Shown one piece after another: positions 4,578-5,483 of a stretch of 5,483 nt of DNA (position 1 is the stretch's first letter; each line of letters opens with the position of its first letter). A model generated the notes under the pieces. It ran no database searches. It saw nothing but the letters and a program-made list of their open reading frames with translations, and was not told where the DNA came from. The translations under genes were made by a program, and so were the position numbers. The DNA is taken from contig JAHFVB010000365.1 of assembly GCA_023264755.1 (NCBI GenBank), forward strand, positions 1 through 5,483, written 5' to 3'. Source of the DNA: Mycobacterium sp. (GTDB lineage Bacteria > Actinomycetota > Actinomycetes > Mycobacteriales > Mycobacteriaceae).

Positions 4578-5483
4578 CGGACGGCGACTTCGGTGTCGTG
4601 CGGCGAGCCGGCCGGGTCGCCGCGGCGCAGGCCTCGCTGGCCTTGGCGGCCGTGCTGCTGGTGGTCGGCGCGGTCGTGTACATCGTCGACGTCCGGGTAC
4701 AAGATCAGCAGATCACGGCAGCCCTGTCGGCGGTGGCGCAGACCGCCGACGACGTGACCGACCCGCCGCCCGGCATGATCCTGGTGCTGCGGGACACGAC
4801 GGGCAAGGTCTCGGTCAGCGCCGACGGCGTCCCGACGGCCAAGTTGCTGGCCCGTCCGGTGGGCTACTCCGATGCGTGGGTGCGCGGCGTCCCATACCGG
4901 GCCGTCGTCGTCGACCGACCCGAGGGCAGGGTCGTCGCGCTGCTCGACCTCGAGCCGTACCGAACCGGGCGCACTCGCCTGCTGGTGTCGCTCGGCGTCG
5001 CCGAACTGGTCGGAATCCTGGCTTCGATCGGTGTCGTGACCCTGCTGACGCGGCGGTCGATCCGACCGCTGGTCACCGCAATGGCATTGCAACGACGCTT
5101 CGTGGCCGACGCATCACACGAACTTCGCGCGCCGCTGACGGTGCTGCACACCCGAATCCAACTGCTTGCGCGCCGACTCGACGACGGAGACCTGACGCGG
5201 GCGCGCGCCCAGGTCGACGCCCTCGCTTCGGACACGCGACTACTGGGCGAGGTCATCGAGGATCTGCTCGCGTCCGCGTCGATGACCTCGGAGCACGCTC
5301 CCCGCGCCCGAGTGGACCTCGCCGCGGTCGTGGAAGCGGTCTCCGACAGCATGACTCAGCACTGCGAGACGGCCGGGGTCAGGCTGATCGTCGAGGTCGG
5401 CGAACTGTCCTCGCCAGACGACGTGGTGGTGCTCGGATCGAGCACCGCCCTGCGCCGCGCGCTCACCGCCCTCGTCGACAACG
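4574..5483 (+). CDS. Membrane sensor histidine kinase (3' end outside window)
   Basis: The first 303 residues of a two-component sensor kinase are visible, open to the window edge. Helices at about 17-38 and 136-158 flank a predicted extracytoplasmic sensor segment of roughly 95 residues (41-134) without a motif I recognise. The H-box is FVADASHELRAPLTVLH at 176-192, with the phosphorylated His at 182 (codon 5117-5119), followed by a DHp helix pair ending near EVIEDLLASASM (226-237). The ATPase domain begins at about 245. The sequence stops at ALVDN, the start of the N-box, so the G-boxes are off-window. Only about 14 residues lie between helix 2 and the QRRFVADASHE segment, too few for a full HAMP domain of about 50. 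The ATG overlaps the regulator stop as ATGA. The input signal is unknown; its link to a redox operon makes a cell-envelope or redox cue plausible (inference). Confidence 0.93.
   Translation, partial: MTDGDFGVVRRAGRVAAAQASLALAAVLLVVGAVVYIVDVRVQDQQITAALSAVAQTADDVTDPPPGMILVLRDTTGKVSVSADGVPTAKLLARPVGYSDAWVRGVPYRAVVVDRPEGRVVALLDLEPYRTGRTRLLVSLGVAELVGILASIGVVTLLTRRSIRPLVTAMALQRRFVADASHELRAPLTVLHTRIQLLARRLDDGDLTRARAQVDALASDTRLLGEVIEDLLASASMTSEHAPRARVDLAAVVEAVSDSMTQHCETAGVRLIVEVGELSSPDDVVVLGSSTALRRALTALVDN

Overview
The window comes from a high-GC actinobacterium. The most likely source is the Mycobacteriales (Mycolicibacterium, Rhodococcus or Gordonia type). This rests on the strongly G/C-ending codons, the free use of GTG and TTG starts, back-to-back genes overlapping by 1 to 4 bases, and the flavour of the kinase and oxidoreductase proteins. 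It is an inference; no rRNA or other species marker is present.

Layout: two transcription units diverge from a short intergenic region at about 3860-3920. The minus-strand unit runs leftward through six genes with no gap: a membrane-anchored Pro/Thr-rich extracytoplasmic protein (3398-3859), an ApbE-type FAD:protein FMN transferase (2451-3401), a five-helix ferric-reductase-like cytochrome b protein with a bis-histidine heme motif (1894-2451), a NuoF-like flavin/iron-sulfur NADH dehydrogenase module (659-1897), a small three-cysteine ferredoxin (387-662), and a DUF2231 membrane protein (1-390, cut by the window edge before its stop). Every junction is a stop/start overlap (GTGA, TGATG, ATGA or TTGA), so the unit reads as one translationally coupled operon. 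The plus-strand unit is an OmpR-family response regulator (3921-4577) overlapping by ATGA a membrane histidine kinase (4574-5483, cut off in the N-box).

Working model: the kinase/regulator pair controls the divergent operon, possibly through a perfect 7-bp inverted repeat (3880-3899) between them. NADH would be oxidised in the cytoplasm by the NuoF-like protein. Electrons would pass to the ferredoxin, then through the membrane heme protein to an acceptor on the outer face, with ApbE attaching FMN covalently to one component. Each family assignment is well supported by motifs. The assembled pathway is inference.

The most unusual points are these: no recognisable FMN_bind (NqrC/RnfG-like) substrate for ApbE is present, a Pro/Thr-rich anchored protein leads the operon, the NuoF-like protein lacks one canonical cluster cysteine, and the kinase has almost no HAMP domain. 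There is no rRNA, tRNA, CRISPR array, insertion sequence or convincing terminator, and no gene-free stretch longer than about 60 bases.
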